A DNA stretch of 64,000 bases, taken from assembly GCA_009731375.1 (NCBI GenBank), contig BJOX01000008.1:459337-523336 (forward strand), read 5' to 3'. The notes below the pieces were generated by a model. The model saw nothing but the letters and a program-made list of their open reading frames with translations. It made no database searches and was not told where the DNA came from. How positions within the stretch are numbered: position 1 is the stretch's first letter; every line of letters starts with the position of its first letter. The translations under genes and the position numbers were made by a program. Source of the stretch: Paulinella micropora (taxonomy: Eukaryota; Cercozoa; Imbricatea; Euglyphida). Of the stretch, positions 1-17,639 are shown in pieces.

Positions 1-1
1 A

Positions 2-155
2 TGGGCTGATTGGTATAAAGCTCCTAGAGTAATGTTCTATGCCGTCACTTCCTTTATTCCACCGATTGGTGTGGAGACTTTCCTTATGGAATGGAGGACT
101 GGATGCACATGGCCTTTTGGCTCAGCAATTGGCAGACGATACATACATACATACA

Positions 156-208
<53 letters not shown>

Positions 209-330
209 TTTCCATTCCTGATCTCTATGCATACACATGTTTTTTCTTTCTATTCGTAGCACAAAGCACACAGGGTGTGCGTACTTCATTCTCTACTACC
301 CTCGCCCGCTTCGCATCTTCTCCAGACGGT
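2..330 (+). CDS. possible exons of an unidentified gene at left edge
   Basis: The second forward frame is open from the window edge to about 125 and reads like a hydrophobic protein (FYAVTSFIPPIGVETF is visible). A (ATAC)n(ATT)n tract follows. At 257-259 a pyrimidine-rich stretch ends in TAG and is followed by another open piece (260-330, containing FILYYPRPLRIF) ending at a GTATGT donor. I do not recognise the product, and the donor of the first piece is not clear. It may be the 3' part of a gene upstream of the JmjC gene. Confidence 0.3.
144..207 (+). repeat. (ATAC)n-(ATT)n microsatellite
   Basis: Short tetranucleotide run passing directly into a trinucleotide run. The long Tyr, Ile and Leu repeats it encodes in different frames are not proteins. 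Confidence 0.9.
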
Positions 331-368
331 ATGTGTCTATATATATTCTAAAGTGTATATGAAAGCTA

Positions 369-432
369 ATGAAAGGTCCTGTCGGCCCGTGTGGCTGAAC
401 TGCGCCTGGAGCCAAAGCTCTGTTTCGGCCCC
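369..432 (+). repeat. relic copy of JmjC first exon
   Basis: About 60 bp here match 549-610 with a handful of differences (shared runs GAACTGCGCCTGGAG and GGCCCCAACGCA). The copy at 549 continues the open frame and is the usable exon. This one is cut off by AT-rich sequence and looks like an inactive duplicate. Confidence 0.75.
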
Positions 433-545
433 AACGCACATATTTATATTATGTATATGACCATGTCTATAAATGACCGCTTATATGTATATTGTATATA
501 TGCTTATGAATGTACCAGTGCATGTGGTGTATACGCATAGGCAAG

Positions 546-8110
<7,565 letters not shown>

Positions 8111-8187
8111 GGTTGTTACATACATACATACATGGAAACATGCACGCATACGTGGATTTCATACAAATGCATGCAAACATACATACG

Positions 8188-8226
8188 TGCTCGGAGTGGG
8201 CCGGCAGGGGAAACGAACGTCTGCAG
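8188..8226 (+). repeat. copy of the 3' end of exon 8040-8110
   Basis: GTGGGCCGGCAGG...CGAACG...CAGGTTA repeats the end and donor of the exon that finishes at 8110. It is a third partial copy of this exon. Confidence 0.7.
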
Positions 8227-8229
8227 GTT

Positions 8230-8815
8230 ATAGTACGTGTTTTTTGTTGTGTTATGCTGTGTTATGCTGTGTTATGTTACGCGCATACATACATTCAAAC
8301 AGGCATATGCATATATATGCATACATACACCCGACAATATCACTGGCCAATCACGAGCACATACATGTTTTAGTTTTTACATTGAAACATACATGCATAC
8401 GTATATTCATAATATACAAATAAATACAAGATGCAACATGTGCAGGTTTCAGTACATGCATGGGAACATACATGCATACTAGATTCATAACCTACAAATA
8501 CATATAAGAACGAGCCTGCTCAGAAACATAGATGAGTACACAGATTCTTAACATACAAATATAATTTTATCAGCCACCTCCACAAAATGTCATCAGGTTA
8601 CCGATAAAATTACATATGCGGCGCGTTGAATTTGACGTGTTTTGCGGGCTCGCCGGCCCGGCTCGACCGCAAACGTCGAATTTGTGGCTAGCCGCATAGT
8701 ATAGTATACCATCTGTAGGCCGTTCTGCAACCAACTGCAAGACAAGAGGAGCTAATGCATGTTCCTTGGGAGCTCTTCAAAGCGCCGTTTCCCCAACCTA
8801 TGACCAACAACAATA
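8230..8815 (+). other. low-complexity CATA/ATAC-rich stretch without a gene
   Basis: Scattered ATACATAC, TGCATAC and TGTTATGC repeats and no coding frame. TACATGCATGGGAACATACATGCATAC and similar phrases recur. Further 3' exons of the JmjC gene may lie here but I could not place them. Confidence 0.5.
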
Positions 8816-8846
<31 letters not shown>

Positions 8847-8847
8847 C

Positions 8848-8898
<51 letters not shown>

Positions 8899-8900
8899 TA
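8816..8900 (+). repeat. (AAT)n microsatellite
   Basis: Trinucleotide run. On the minus strand it is the T-rich tail following the SINE-like sequence. Confidence 0.9.
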
Positions 8901-8904
8901 TAAT

Positions 8905-9115
8905 TTTAATAGTGCTTCTCTGTCAATGGCTGATGCAAATCTGCACATGCGCCTCCATCGTCTCACCCGTGAGGGGAGTACGAAGAATTGACGATAGGCT
9001 CTAATGACACCCCCGCACGGGCAGTTCCGACACTTCCAGACGGACCGGTATGTTCAATGAAAATACTGGTGGCACCGACGGAATCGAACTGGCGACAGGG
9101 CCCAGATGGTAGAAC
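8905..9115 (-). mobile_element. tRNA-derived SINE-like sequence
   Basis: On the minus strand the sequence contains CAGTTCGATTCCGTCGGTG followed by CCACCA. This is the shape of a tRNA T-loop (B box, GTTCGATTCC), 3' acceptor strand and CCA. The 5' half of a tRNA and an A box are not found and the T stem does not pair well, so this is not a working tRNA gene. About 150 bp of unrelated body and an (ATT)n tail follow on the same strand, as in many SINEs. Confidence 0.45.
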
Positions 9116-9120
9116 TTGAC

Positions 9121-9127
9121 AATAATT

Positions 9128-9192
<65 letters not shown>
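9121..9192 (+). repeat. (AAT)n microsatellite
   Basis: Trinucleotide run separating the SINE-like sequence from the next retroelement-like piece. Confidence 0.9.
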
Positions 9193-9193
<1 letters not shown>

Positions 9194-9596
9194 TATCTGA
9201 GGCGTACTGATGCAGCTAATGGCATATCCTCAACGGACATAAGCCTCCAATACCCTTGTTCGAGGTCCTCCACCCCCCCGTGTCAGTCTCTCGCCTGATG
9301 ATCGGGGCCACCGATGGAGCTCCTGAGGGCAAGACTGCACTAAGCCGAGGTTATTCCGCAGTCCCAGCAACCTCTTGCAAGACGTCACCGAATGTGCAAG
9401 TGCATACACCAAGCGCGGTTGCTAGAGCTGCCTCGAAACCCCACCCATAACAATCTGGTGTCTGCTGGGTCCTGGGCTATCAACCAGCATATGCGGAGTT
9501 TAAGATCTTTTACGCGCGCAACGACCCTCCTCCCCAGCATCTACCACCAAAGGGTTATGAGTTGGCGTCACAGTTTAACGCCTTGAGGCCATTGGG

Positions 9597-9664
<68 letters not shown>
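9193..9664. mobile_element. probable non-LTR retroelement remnant with (TAA)n tails
   Basis: About 400 bp of unique sequence lies between two AAT runs. The + end reads GGCCATTGGGCTGAATAATAA, running into (TAA)n up to 9664, the form of a LINE/SINE 3' tail. The other end abuts an (AAT)n run as well. No reverse transcriptase is encoded in the fragment, so assignment rests on tail structure only. Confidence 0.35.
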
Positions 9665-9666
<2 letters not shown>

Positions 9667-9706
9667 GAGCCCGCAGCCACCCCAGCCCCCTATTATCAGG
9701 TGAACA

Positions 9707-9709
<3 letters not shown>

Positions 9710-9753
<44 letters not shown>

Positions 9754-9791
9754 CACACGCACACACAAACACATACTCACTCACTCACTCA

Positions 9792-9840
<49 letters not shown>

Positions 9841-9870
9841 TACACACACACACACACTCACACAAATTAT
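9710..9870 (+). repeat. (TC)n and (CA)n dinucleotide tracts
   Basis: Alternating CT and CA runs with short ACTC blocks. No coding content. Confidence 0.9.
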
Positions 9871-9879
9871 ATATATCCT

Positions 9880-10820
9880 TAACATTCGTATGTATGTGTA
9901 GGAAGTGCTGTTACTCCTCCGCCAGGCTGGCCCGGCATGCCATAATAACACTATATTATCATTAGTAGGATAGCAACCTCACCGTCAAAGAAAAAACATC
10001 AAGTCAATAAACTTGGATCTACTGAGAGTATTCTTACAAACCAGATTCAGATACACTGCAAAATAATCCTACTTTGAACGTGTTATTGTCAATTAATTTT
10101 TTGATGTACGAAAATGCAGAGCAGACTGTTGGAAAGATCTTGTCCTGAGCTTTCAAATGATGGCTTTAGATTATCGTTTCGCTTCGAGTATTGGAGAATC
10201 CTGTTTTTTACTTATGTTCGCCTACCTACATGCTTCCTTTTCAGCTCTACGAAAAGCAAGTGTTCTTCATGATTAAAAGTCTGTATCAAGACCGGAGGTC
10301 TTACCCTTACGAGCTCAAGACTCAATAAAAAGGAATTTACTATGATAATAAACCTGAACACAACTGGTTCAAACTTAGCTAACCTCCACTTCTGTAATTG
10401 AAAGGGAAGCCAGAATTGAACCCAAACAACAAGTTGAAGCCAGAGGGGAAAACCGTTAAAAACAGAGTGTCCCATTGCCACGGACACATGACACGGGTCA
10501 ACTGACACGATGAATTACGTCCGTAACCTGCACAAATGCCAAAACATACCCTAAACAACACCCATAAGTGCAATTTCCCTTATTTAGCCATAAATTCCCA
10601 GTCACTGGAAAAACGACCAAATTTCAAGAGTCACGGAATTTCAATGTAAATTTTCCCGCATAACTTCAAACGGTTACTACATTTGCTACAAAAGGTTCGG
10701 GTCAACGCAGTGACGCTATCAATGTGGGAGGTTGATCAATAAGGATGCCACAGCTTTATGTAATTTACATCCTCATAACCTTCACCACTCCGGTAAACGG
10801 TTAAGTGTAAAATATAGGAT
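9880..10820. other. unique AT-moderate sequence, no gene seen
   Basis: Flank of the piggyBac element. Short open frames only and no recognisable motif. Confidence 0.5.
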
Positions 10821-10840
10821 TTAACCCTTAACCGGTTTGC

Positions 10841-10873
10841 CACTTTTGGGGATCTAAAGCCACGTTTGGGGAT
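10841..10873. repeat. piggyBac left subterminal repeats
   Basis: Two copies of CACTTTTGGGGATC / CACGTTTGGGGATC just inside the left terminus. The right end carries two more copies of CCACTTTTGGGGATTGA (13638-13673). The repeats are in the same, direct orientation at both ends rather than inverted. Confidence 0.8.
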
Positions 10874-11013
10874 CCGACCCAATTTCAAGTTTTTTATCCT
10901 TATTTGTGGTTTTTGACAGTTATATTATTAAATTCAATTGAATTAAACCCGGTGGAAGCTAATTGTGTAAAAAAACCGTTCTTTAATAACTAATAAAACC
11001 TTGACAATCATTG

Positions 11014-13407
11014 TCACAACGGCTGCCTCTTACATTTCCCAGATGGAACGAAATGATTGACTGTGTGCCACGGAAAACATTCTCCAGTTCGGCAAAAAAA
11101 ATAGCGACAATCGCTGCAATAAGCACTGGTACGCTTGCGGATTCCATAACTAGCACACACCGCACAACAAACCGAGTTCTGCTTACCCGCGCCGCGCTTA
11201 CCATCACTCGCCTCGTTTGTAAGACTTACCAAATAGCCAGGGCATATCACACGCTTGCCCCTCGCTGCGCTCCTAGAACCTCCAAAAAGCCCCGCATAAG
11301 ACACCAAACCCTCAATAAGTTCCTTGAGCATGTCTTTGCGTGTTTTTTCTTCATGAAACTGTTTGTAGATGATAGTTGTGTTTGTAACCGCAACATCTAA
11401 CAAACCCGCAAATAACTTGAACCAAGGCTTGTTGAATCTTACCGCCTTCTCAACTCCGTAACGAAGTCGTAACTGATCGCCTGTATCAACGCCGCCCATG
11501 TGCTGAGTGTATGTCTTGCAAATTTCAAAACAATTCACTGGAACCGTAGCTCCACCCCCCCCATGCAGCCTCCTTTCGACGTGGCTCATGGTACCCCCCA
11601 ACACAGTTGACAAAAAATAAACCACCTGGGTGTCTTTCCAAGCAACAGCATGCATAGTGACTCCGTTATGACTCCAAGTGGCCATTGCGGACGTGCCCCG
11701 GTCACTATTCTTCTTGACTTCGTCCAGTAGCTCCTTTGCCGCCCTCAGCCTGGGTTTGACAACAGTGCCAATGCAGTTGATGCCCCTCTTTAGGACACAG
11801 TCAAAAAACAACTGCAGCCCTGTGTAAAACCTATCTAAAGCGATGATCCTGCCGCTTTGGTCGATGCCGGCTAGGTCTAAAAGCTTCATAACAACTGCAT
11901 ACGTCATTCCGTGCCCAGAATCGTCCTGCACCGTTCCCTCACCCTCATAACAAAGCAGCGTATAAAAATAGCCTGTTACTGAACAGCACAGAGCAAACAG
12001 TTTGAATCCCCATTTGATGGGTTTTTTCGGTAAGTATTGCCTGAGGTAGGTACGCCCTTTAAAAGGGATCATTCCCTCGTCGATTGACACCCACTGACCC
12101 AATTCCCACAGCCTAGGAAAATTTTCTTGTATAATCTCAATAAAGACTCGAACATTGAAAAGTTTGTCATACTGAGGGGAGTCACGAGGAGCTGCCAGAC
12201 GGGGGTCAGTGAGATGAAAATAACGTTTGATATTCTGATACCTCACGTACCCCATGATGCTTGCAAGGTCTGGCCACTGCCAGAAGTCTGACACAGCGCC
12301 AATCCAATAATCTGTTTCAGCAGGCAACCCCATCACCCCCATCATTATAAGGATCGCCAAAAATGAAAGTATGTCAGATAGTGTCACGGGTACCCAAGGC
12401 CGCTGACGCTCTGAGGGGTTGAGATTACGTTTCCAGGTTGCATACTTGTTGGTGTTTCTTGTGACATTCTGCCAGAATTGCGTGGGTAAGAACATAAAGA
12501 AAATATCCACCATACTGAGGAGGTCGGGGGAACGCACAGAAAGTGATGCCCTGGACTGCCCTTCGAATGCCGGCAGCACACGAGGAGGTGCAACACCCAC
12601 CTTCCATTCTTTGACATCTTTGAACTCACTGGCAGGTAGGCTATCGCCTTCGTCAATCTCTAGTGCCGGATCCTCCTCCTCGTCTTCACCAGACCCCTCA
12701 TCTTCTTCGACATCATCGTCACTGACAAGTGAGTCGCTGGGATGAGGGGCTCGTTTGTTGTCCATATCTCCTTCTTTTTGATCCTCTTCATCGATTGAAC
12801 TACCCGACTCATCCCCCGACTCTGGCGGTCTGTTGGAAAACAGTACAGTAAGGAATACTGACAGCCAACGCCGATGCATGTATGGAAGTACAGAAATCTA
12901 CTATACTTCCAGCATCGTCCTTGGCCGACAACAAAACAGAAGCAAATTGCACAAAATAGCTGAAACCAGGTAGGGATAGGTACACATAGTCATCGTCATC
13001 AGGGTCGCTGGGTATCAAGCCGTCCTCACTGCAAACACGCAGAGAAACCATTCGACATCACAAGAAAAATTCGAGGTTCAAGAAAAACAAGTCTACCCAG
13101 CATTTATTGCATTTTTGGCATCTCCGTCGATTTCCTGGCCTTGCCCAAGTATGCCGTTATCGGCAGAGCCACTCCCTTCAATTCTGTATTTGATAATCTC
13201 CGAAGCAATCATCATGGAATCGTCTTCATCCTCCGCATCCCACTTCATCCAAAACTTGTCTTTTGTACGACCATACTGTCGAGAAACAGTACCCTCAATC
13301 TCCCTCGTCTTCCAGTCATCAGGCCATTTTTGTTTGGCATAAGCCTCACCAAATTCCCTGACCGGAAGACGCACACGGACTGTGAGAAGCTCTTGGTGCG
13401 CAGACAT
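11014..13407 (-). CDS. piggyBac transposase (DDE_Tnp_1_7), three exons
   Basis: Cut-and-paste transposase that excises and inserts at TTAA. I propose exons 13407-13097, 13028-12907 and 12821-11014, with introns of 68 and 85 nt (donors GTAGAC and GTATAG). The spliced frame is continuous, 746 codons plus stop. The second acceptor (CGCCAG) was chosen because it keeps frame and is less certain. The first exon encodes a Trp/acidic module (WKTREIEGTVSRQYGRTKDK) resembling a small binding domain, and acidic linkers follow. Catalytic aspartates are visible in VSIDEGMIPFKGR, ALDRFYTGLQLF and HMGGVDTGDQLRLRY. The C-terminus is a Cys-rich zinc-binding region (CCAVC, CSDC, then FCRTGECFPWHT), as in other piggyBac transposases. 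The start at 13407 is preferred over an upstream Met because the intervening codons are a poly-Phe run from poly-T. Confidence 0.9.
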
Positions 13408-13637
13408 GATGTTGAAAAAAAAAAAAAAAGGTCCCCGCCACGTAAAAAAAGGCAACGAAAATTCGTGAAAAAAAGTGGTTGGTGCCTGGTTTCAGTGTCA
13501 TATTTAAGTCACTTCTAGAAAAGCTAGGACATTCTGGTTTTCACAGATAGCTTCCCCAACACGTAAATATTAAATTTGCAGCGTAGTACAACTTGTTTCG
13601 ATTGGTATTTATGTTTTTATTCAACTCAAAAATTCAA

Positions 13638-13673
13638 ACCACTTTTGGGGATTGAAGCCACTTTTGGGGATTG
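13638..13673. repeat. piggyBac right subterminal repeats
   Basis: Two tandem copies of a 17-18 bp unit (CCACTTTTGGGGATTGA) directly inside the right 14-bp terminus. They match the left-end unit in direct orientation and may bind transposase. Confidence 0.8.
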
Positions 13674-13691
13674 AAACCGGTTAAGGGTTAA

Positions 13692-14514
13692 GGCCCGATG
13701 TGATTTAAGCTTCCAAGCTTTTTCCCCATACCCCTTTATCCTAATACAATATTAAAACCAGAAGTGTTCTTCAAAACCGAAAATGTAATAAGAATTCATC
13801 TTAATACATTTAATAACAAGGAATCACTTCCGGCATGAGTGAATTCCCGCAAAAACCAATAGCGTAATAACGATGTAGTATACAGTGGGTGTTACATAGC
13901 ACCCCTTCCCCCTCCTTTGAGATCGCTCGATCTCAATTCCTGGAGTAATACCAACGGAGACTACATCTTCGTATAATCTCGTCAGTACCGGCTTATAGGG
14001 GAATTACATCACATTGTCCACCATCCTAAGAGCTATCCATGCTCGACCCTCAATCAAATCTTATCAAGAGCCATCCAACAGATTAAAGGCTTGTGCTTCA
14101 TCTGTCTCTCTTGCCATCAGCGGCTGAACCACTAGTCTACCCTGACTCTCAGGGGAAGCTCAGGGAACTTGACTCAGGCCTGATTCTAGTCTTAGCGCTT
14201 TACGAACAGACTTGGCAGTCAACCGTTTCCATTCCCTGCCCAGACTTGGAAGCGGTGTAGTCAAGCATTGAGGACATTTGTTGCCAGAGAGAAAAAGCAG
14301 AAAGACGCGAGTGAAATCAAGAGTTTGGATGCGAGACTCCCGAGCCTGAGGATTCCAGGAAGACAGGGGCGGTGCTAGAGAGACTCAGGTTGAGAGGTTC
14401 ACCACACCCTCCGCCGTGACCATGATGTTAATGACGGAGTCGGAACCGGCCGGCCCTTGAATCCCACTCTCCAAATCTGCTAGTCAGTCCAAGGCTAAGC
14501 CTTGGATACGCGTA
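13692..14514. other. unique sequence, no intact gene; possible retroelement debris
   Basis: Mixed-composition DNA. TGTTACATAGCACCCC at about 13890 has the look of an LTR edge, but no partner copy is found in the window. Reverse-strand frames are short and broken. Confidence 0.35.
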
Positions 14515-14722
14515 TGCATGTATGTATGTATGTATGTATGTATGTATGTACGTGTATGTATGTATGTATGTGTGTGTATGTATGCATGCATGTATGTATG
14601 TATGTATGTATGTATGGATGGATGGATGGATAACATATGTATGCATGTATGAATGTATGTATGTATGTACGTATGCATGTATGAATGTATGAATGTATGT
14701 ATGTATGTGTATGTATGTATTT
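14515..14722 (+). repeat. (GTAT)n microsatellite
   Basis: About 200 bp of GTAT/GCAT units, ended by a T run. The His/Thr/Tyr frames on the minus strand are spurious. Confidence 0.95.
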
Positions 14723-16085
14723 TTTTTTAATTGCATTATTTTCTTCATCAATTATCTGTTGAACATCCCTTACTGAAAAGAACTCCTTATTCTTCTCAAT
14801 TGAAAGTCATCCAAATTTTTCAGATAGTCTGGTGAGGGTGGTCATTAGTCTATATAGACTGGTAAAAAAATTTATGGAAAAAATTAATTAATCAAACTCG
14901 CAATAGGGAGGACTTTTAATTTTTTCAAAAAAGATAACTAAGTTCAGGACACCAAGAAAAGCTAGAAACATGTGTTAATGTCTCTTAGTATTTATTTGGC
15001 AAAAGATAGATAAGTTATCTTTTTTTTTCAGTTTGAGAGAAATTCAAATATAGACTATTTATGGCTTAATGATTGTTATATTGAATTTGGATAAAATTAT
15101 GTACATTTTTATTGAAATTAATAGTAAGACTAATTTATATAAAAATAGCCTTATTTTATATAAAAGATAAGTGTCCTATAGTAGTACCTATAGTAGTGAA
15201 TCAGTGGTTCTAAAATGCATACGAGGATACTGATCAGTGAACCTGTCCAGTCTGAACAATGTAACAGAAGTTGATATTTTCTGATGACCGCGGGCACTTT
15301 TACCTGACTTTTCTGGATTTTTAGTTAGAGATTGTGCCAAGCGGGGTAGCATAAATGAAATTCAACGGGTTCTGAGGCCCGTTGTATGGCGGCACTTTTT
15401 TGGTATTTTTTATGACCAATCAACCAGAAAACTATCCACTGACCCTGTCACCTTTGTAGCAATGACGCAAAGCAAATTGAGAAATTTCAAGCTGCGTATT
15501 CTGTATATAGCTACTATAAGACATGGAGAAGCTGTGTGAGTCAAGATTATAGTGTCAACAAGACTCCAACAACCGTGCCTGCCTCATGCTGGTAGCTGAA
15601 AGTATGGGCTAATTACCTTCCACCTTCATTCAACAACAAAACCAAACAAAAGCAAACATGGAGGCGGCTTTAGCAGCTTTTCGTGAGGGCAAGCACCATG
15701 TCCTGACTGATTATGTGGTCTGTATCTTTCTTTTGGTTCCCCACGGTGGCAACCCGCCCCCCCCCCCCTTTGTGTAATGTTGCCTTACAGTATTTTATAA
15801 TGATGTCTGCTTTTCTTTGTAATTTTTTTGCTTGAACTGTTGAAGATCGCGCTTCTTGTAACAATGTTTGTGTTAATTTGAACGTTCATCGTGACATAGT
15901 ATGTCGCGCATGGACATCTGCTCTGAATAGGCGAAGTATAAAGGCAAGGGTGCTCTTTTCCTTTCACAAAAATCTGGGAGATTCTCATGCCTCTGCAGTC
16001 GCCAAGGGACTGCAGGTCAGACAGACTATACATACATAACGACATTTTCAGGTCAGGACTGCGGTTATACGCATTCATGCATGCT
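14723..16085. other. AT-rich intergenic sequence, no gene seen
   Basis: No open frame above 100 codons and no motif recognised. CCTATAGTAGTA occurs twice in direct repeat near 15176-15200, and a poly-C/poly-T stretch lies near 15757. Confidence 0.55.
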
Positions 16086-16089
16086 CAGG

Positions 16090-16156
16090 CATAGTTCAAG
16101 GATATATATACATATGTATATATATACATATATATATATAATATATACAAACATGT

Positions 16157-16188
<32 letters not shown>

Positions 16189-16215
16189 GTATGTATGTAT
16201 GTATGTATATATACC
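16090..16215 (+). repeat. (TA)n, (CA)n, (GTAT)n microsatellites
   Basis: Compound dinucleotide and tetranucleotide repeats. Confidence 0.9.
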
Positions 16216-16690
16216 TACACACGTATACACAATACATACACATCATTGCATCACTTTAATGCTAATGCTACCGCGGGTAGCAATGTCCACTGTTTTACTC
16301 CATCTGAGCGAATGTTATAGCCACTCAATCCAAGCTCCAGCAGAGTTGCTTTCGCCTATTACATACAGAAGAGTTCGCTTTACCAATGCTTCCGGGGCCC
16401 GGTTGCCTGGCATCGCATGTGTGTTTCATGTGTGCAGGTCAATAGCACGTTGACTAGCCTGGACCTCGGCGACTACAACGCAATAGGTTATCAAGGGAAA
16501 CAGGCGAGGGAAACAGGCGATCGAAACGTTACTGCGCAGAAACAATGAATGGGCAAGGCTCCATGAGCATGCTCGAAGTGTCATGCCGGAAATCTATGAA
16601 GCCTTGCAGCAGTTCACTCCGAGATATGCACCTGCATAGCTTACTACAGTGGGCCTGACTGCTGTTGCGATTGCAGAGGAACTTGCGACT
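16216..16690. other. unique sequence without recognised gene
   Basis: About 475 bp of balanced composition between two microsatellite blocks. Only short open frames. Confidence 0.5.
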
Positions 16691-16704
16691 CTTTCTCTTC
16701 TCTC

Positions 16705-17160
16705 TCCCTCCTCCTCCTCTTCTTCTTCTTCTTCTTCTTCTTCGCGATTGTTCTTGTCTTCTAGATCTTCTTCTCCTTCTTCTTCTTCTTCTTCTTCTTC
16801 TTCTTCTTCTTCTTCTTCTCTTCTTCTTCTTCTTCGTCTTCTTCTTCTTCTTCTTCTTCTTCTTCTTCTTCTTCTTCTTCTTCTTCTTCTTCTTCTTCTT
16901 CTTCTTCTTCTTCTTCTTCTTCTTCTTCTTCTTCTTCTTCTTCTTCTTCTTCTTCTTCTTCTTCTTCTGCTTCTTCTTCTGCTTCTTCTTCTTCTTCTTC
17001 TTCTTCTTCTTCTTCTTCTTCTTCTTCTTCTTCTTCGTCTTCTTCTTCTTCTTCTCCTTCTCCTCCTCCTCCTCCTCCTCCTCTCTCCTCCTTCTCCTTC
17101 TTCTCCTTCTTCTCCTCCTCCTCCTTCTCCTTCTCCTTCTTCTTCTTCTTCTTCTTCCTT
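16705..17160 (+). repeat. (TTC)n/(TCC)n microsatellite, 0.45 kb
   Basis: Long nearly pure TTC tract ending in TCC variants. The Ser, Leu and Phe frames (and Lys, Arg and Glu on the other strand) are repeat artefacts. Confidence 0.95.
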
Positions 17161-17209
17161 GAGGAAAAGAAAGGCAGAACGAAGCAAAAAAAGAGACAAG
17201 AAAGTAAAG

Positions 17210-17333
17210 AAAGGAAAGAAATGAAGGGAAAGGAAAATAACGTTCAAGGGGTCTCAATACAGGGTTGCCCTGAAAGGAAAGAAATGAAGGGAAAGGAAAA
17301 TAACGTTCAAGGGGTCTCAATACAGGGTTGCCA
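17210..17333 (+). repeat. 63-bp tandem duplication
   Basis: Two adjacent copies (17210-17272 and 17273-17333) of a unit starting AAAGGAAAGAAATGAAGGG. The copies are virtually identical, so the duplication is recent or an assembly effect. Confidence 0.85.
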
Positions 17334-17561
17334 TGATACTTAGTCTATGATTTAAATATCATCAACTTAGCGAGCGGCGGCTGCCAGCAGCAGCAGCAGA
17401 TGCGAAAGAGATCCGGCAGGCGGATTATCCAAGAAACAGTTTCATAAGATTTCGGGTCCGGCAGAGCCGAGGTGTAATAGATGTAGTTAGAGAGGTGCTT
17501 TGGGCCGCAGGGAATGTGTACTTGAAGCAGTGGAGGGGGGCCCCAACGCCAACCCCGCGCT

Positions 17562-17607
17562 GCCGACCCCACCTCGCCGCGCGACAGCGGGGCGAGGCGG
17601 GGTCGGC
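17562..17607. other. GC-rich 17-bp stem-loop
   Basis: GCCGACCCCACCTCGCC (17562-17578) pairs with GGCGAGGCGGGGTCGGC (17591-17607) with one mismatch and a 12-nt loop. It is an isolated GC-rich island in AT-rich surroundings. Function unknown. Confidence 0.7.
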
Positions 17608-17639
17608 GTAGGGGGCGCGTTTGCAGTTTATGGCACTTA

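Larger units (their letters stand above)
10825..13687 (-). mobile_element. complete piggyBac-type DNA transposon
   Basis: The left end is CCCTTAACCGGTTT (10825-10838) and the right end is the exact inverse AAACCGGTTAAGGG (13674-13687). Both are flanked by the piggyBac target tetranucleotide TTAA (10821-10824 and 13688-13691). CCCT...AGGG termini and TTAA duplication define the superfamily. Internally there is one three-exon transposase gene on the minus strand filling most of the 2863 bp. Intact ends, target duplication and reading frame suggest recent activity. Confidence 0.95.

Noticed and set aside
9050-9115. Functional tRNA gene
   Set aside because: Only the T-loop and acceptor 3' part resemble a tRNA. 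The T stem does not pair properly and no D arm or anticodon arm is found upstream.
12419-12745. Plus-strand ORFs across the piggyBac transposase
   Set aside because: Antisense to a well-supported transposase exon; they have Ser-rich content from the acidic Asp/Glu codons.
13890-14510. LTR of a retrotransposon
   Set aside because: A TGTTACATAG-type edge is suggestive, but no second copy, primer-binding site or target duplication is visible in the window.
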